A program made the position numbers and the translations under genes. The notes beneath the pieces are model-generated. The model was not told the origin of the DNA. It made no database searches and saw only the letters and a program-made list of their open reading frames with translations. A stretch of DNA of 64,000 nucleotides from Prevotellaceae bacterium UBA1746 (GTDB taxonomy: Bacteria > Bacteroidota > Bacteroidia > Bacteroidales > Bacteroidaceae), in the NCBI GenBank assembly GCA_002314875.1, contig DCHS01000002.1, positions 1 through 64,000 of the forward strand, written 5' to 3'. This document shows, in pieces, positions 62,444 through 64,000 of the stretch (positions are counted from its first letter, which is position 1; every line of letters starts with the position of its first letter).

Positions 62444-64000
62444 TTAGTTAGCTATCTTAAGTACCTTATTGGCAATATCAATGACATCTTGTTCCTTAAA
62501 CTGTGTTTTTTTATCTTTTTTCAAACGATCAATCATGTTGGCAATCGTCACGATATTGACCTCGGGATAACAGGTGTAAACCGTGGTTGAACCGAGAGAA
62601 TATGTTTCGTCTGTGTAAGTAAGGTTCCACTGGTATGGGTAAGATGTTCCATATAAACGAACAATATCGGTAGAATTGGGATTTAAAGCAAGAACCTTAG
62701 AAATATTATTAACTTTACATGTCAAAGTAACAATACCTTTCGTTTCTGCCATTTCCCATTGGGCTTGTTTACTATCAGAGCCATTTATATCAGCTTTTGT
62801 GGAAGATCCATATAAGTATTTAGCTTTTCTTGTATTGGAATCAACATACCAAAGGCAATTGCTATCATAATAAAGCGTTAATGCACTTGCTGCAATGCTT
62901 GTAGAAGTCAATTTATCTTTACCAACATTACCCACATAATATGTAGTTCCATCATTTGTCAGATTCAAAGTGAATCCCTGGGCAAAGTTACCCGTAGTAC
63001 ACATATAGAGGGCATAGAGCGTAGTCTCTTCGGTGGGCAGATATTTTCCGTCAGTGAAGGTGAGGACAGTAGGCTTACTGGTCGTTTCCCTCGCTGCATT
63101 GGTCTTTGTCCAACCCACAAACTCGTAGGTAAGTTTCTCGCCGTCAACAGTTAGGGTGACATCGTTCATCGGAGGTGCTACGACACCATTGTTTGCAATG
63201 GTTTCGGTGATAGTTTCTACCAAACGGCCATTGGACATAAAGTGAACGGCATACTTGGGAAGTTCAGCAACGGTGATGGCATAACTTACGGTCTTGGTAA
63301 CAGAACCTTCGGTATAACTTACCGTTACACTATTTGTACCAGCAGCCAGAGCCTCACCTTCTGCAGGAGAAGTGGTAAAGCCTAGGGTGAGGGTCTGAGA
63401 ATAGCCGTTTCTATAGGTTGCGGTAAGGCTCAGACCGGCAGAGATAAAGGCTTCACCTTCCTGGAAGGCAGTCTTCGTTGCGGGGGTAGCAATAGCAAGA
63501 CTTGTAAGTACAGGCATGCTGATGGTAATGATGTAGGTTGCAGAAGCAGATTTGCTCACACCAGCAACAGCATCTACAAAGGCGGTGATGGTAACGGTAC
63601 CAACACCAGTTGCAGTTACCTTACCCGTTGTTTCGTCAACGGTAGCAATCTTGGTATCAGAAGAACTGTAATGAACAGTACCAGTAGAGTTTTTTACAGT
63701 AGCCTTTTGGATATACTCATCGCCAACTTTCATTGTTGTGCTCTTGGCAAAGAAGTTTACCTCAGGAACAGCAAGTGGTACACTGCTGGGATTACTATTG
63801 TAAGTTACAGCAACGAGGGTACCTTGCTTCTTGTAAAGATATATTTTTTCTTGAGTATCAGCCTTGTAGAATCGGAACCATCCTCCAGTAGCATTATCGT
63901 TGTTTTTGTTGTATTGGAAAGAAGGACAACTAGTCTCCTTTTCCGAAATTGCAACTCTGAGAATTATGTCATTATTACTTGTAAACTTTACAACAATAGG
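62444..64000 (-). CDS. Secreted Ig-like domain protein, 5' end beyond window
   Basis: The reading frame is open to the window edge, giving 518 visible residues and no start codon needed inside. A Met at 63733 is internal. Visible parts: a beta-rich region, a Big_2 Ig-like domain (YSSSDTKIATVDETTGKVTATGVG in pieces), another Ig-like domain (TATYRNGYSQTLTLGF), and an InlB-type segment (YEFVGWTKT...LYALY). The C-terminus is helical (VTIANMIDRLKKDKKTQ, DVIDIANKVLKIAN) rather than a type IX tail, as in GH85 copy 1. It is upstream of the M6 pair in the same orientation. Function unknown. Confidence 0.8.
   Translation of the reverse strand, partial: PIVVKFTSNNDIILRVAISEKETSCPSFQYNKNNDNATGGWFRFYKADTQEKIYLYKKQGTLVAVTYNSNPSSVPLAVPEVNFFAKSTTMKVGDEYIQKATVKNSTGTVHYSSSDTKIATVDETTGKVTATGVGTVTITAFVDAVAGVSKSASATYIITISMPVLTSLAIATPATKTAFQEGEAFISAGLSLTATYRNGYSQTLTLGFTTSPAEGEALAAGTNSVTVSYTEGSVTKTVSYAITVAELPKYAVHFMSNGRLVETITETIANNGVVAPPMNDVTLTVDGEKLTYEFVGWTKTNAARETTSKPTVLTFTDGKYLPTEETTLYALYMCTTGNFAQGFTLNLTNDGTTYYVGNVGKDKLTSTSIAASALTLYYDSNCLWYVDSNTRKAKYLYGSSTKADINGSDSKQAQWEMAETKGIVTLTCKVNNISKVLALNPNSTDIVRLYGTSYPYQWNLTYTDETYSLGSTTVYTCYPEVNIVTIANMIDRLKKDKKTQFKEQDVIDIANKVLKIAN

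Noticed and set aside
52119..63000. Mobile element flanking the secreted-enzyme block
   Set aside because: No transposase, integrase, terminal inverted repeats or target duplications were seen.

Overview
The window is chromosomal DNA from a member of the Bacteroidales, most likely Prevotellaceae (a Prevotella or Alloprevotella relative). The evidence is: Bacteroidetes-type promoters (TTTG, 19-20 nt, TAnnTTTG) before most transcription units; few Shine-Dalgarno sequences; a short NusA; the purH-mreBCD-mrdA-rodA order; DUF6029, DUF4923, BACON and Oar-type TonB proteins; and several secreted proteins ending in a Por/type IX-like tail of the YDLxGRRV...HGxxIIxGKKVIK type. The genus is an inference. 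No insertion sequence, prophage, CRISPR array or rRNA was seen.

Layout. 0-6 kb: rmuC, purL and tRNA-Pro(GGG). 6.3-10.4 kb: an envelope cluster of a TlpA-like thioredoxin, a DUF6029 outer-membrane protein, an Omp28 lipoprotein and a small sorted protein; every member carries a close cysteine pair. 10.6-15.5 kb: an Oar-like TonB receptor and a BACON/OB-fold lipoprotein. 15.6-20.5 kb: rimP-nusA-infB, with a terminator-like hairpin in the leader. 20.7-28.8 kb: a DUF4923 lipoprotein, then the rod-shape operon, headed by a purH reduced to its IMP cyclohydrolase half, followed by mreB, mreC, mreD, mrdA, rodA and a small membrane protein. 28.9-36.4 kb: hflX (minus strand), then ansA, a BtuF-like binding lipoprotein, a FecCD permease, surE, lpxB and pyrE. 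36.4-39.5 kb: a SRPBCC protein, a four-cysteine Rieske-like lipoprotein, tRNA-Leu(TAA), a YitT protein and a Spy-like protein with a GGFP tail.

39.6-64 kb is the accessory, secretion-rich part. cysQ and a SLC13 permease are followed directly by two tandem GH85 endo-beta-N-acetylglucosaminidases. Then come an Asn/Tyr/Gly-rich secreted protein with an upstream mini-ORF and an outer-membrane protein. On the minus strand are a CotH/dockerin/cohesin-like protein, cysD, cysC, two duplicated M6 metalloproteases and a truncated Ig-like surface protein. The sulfate genes cysQ-SLC13 and cysC-cysD, usually adjacent in Bacteroides, lie about 13 kb apart on opposite strands, and no cysN is present.

Functionally the first two thirds are housekeeping (purine and pyrimidine synthesis, translation initiation, elongasome, lipid A). 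The last third suggests a host- or glycoprotein-associated lifestyle: N-glycan release by GH85 enzymes and proteolysis by M6 enzymes, displayed through the type IX route. Tandem 21- and 22-bp repeat arrays with CCGCGG cores lie in two intergenic regions between convergent genes.
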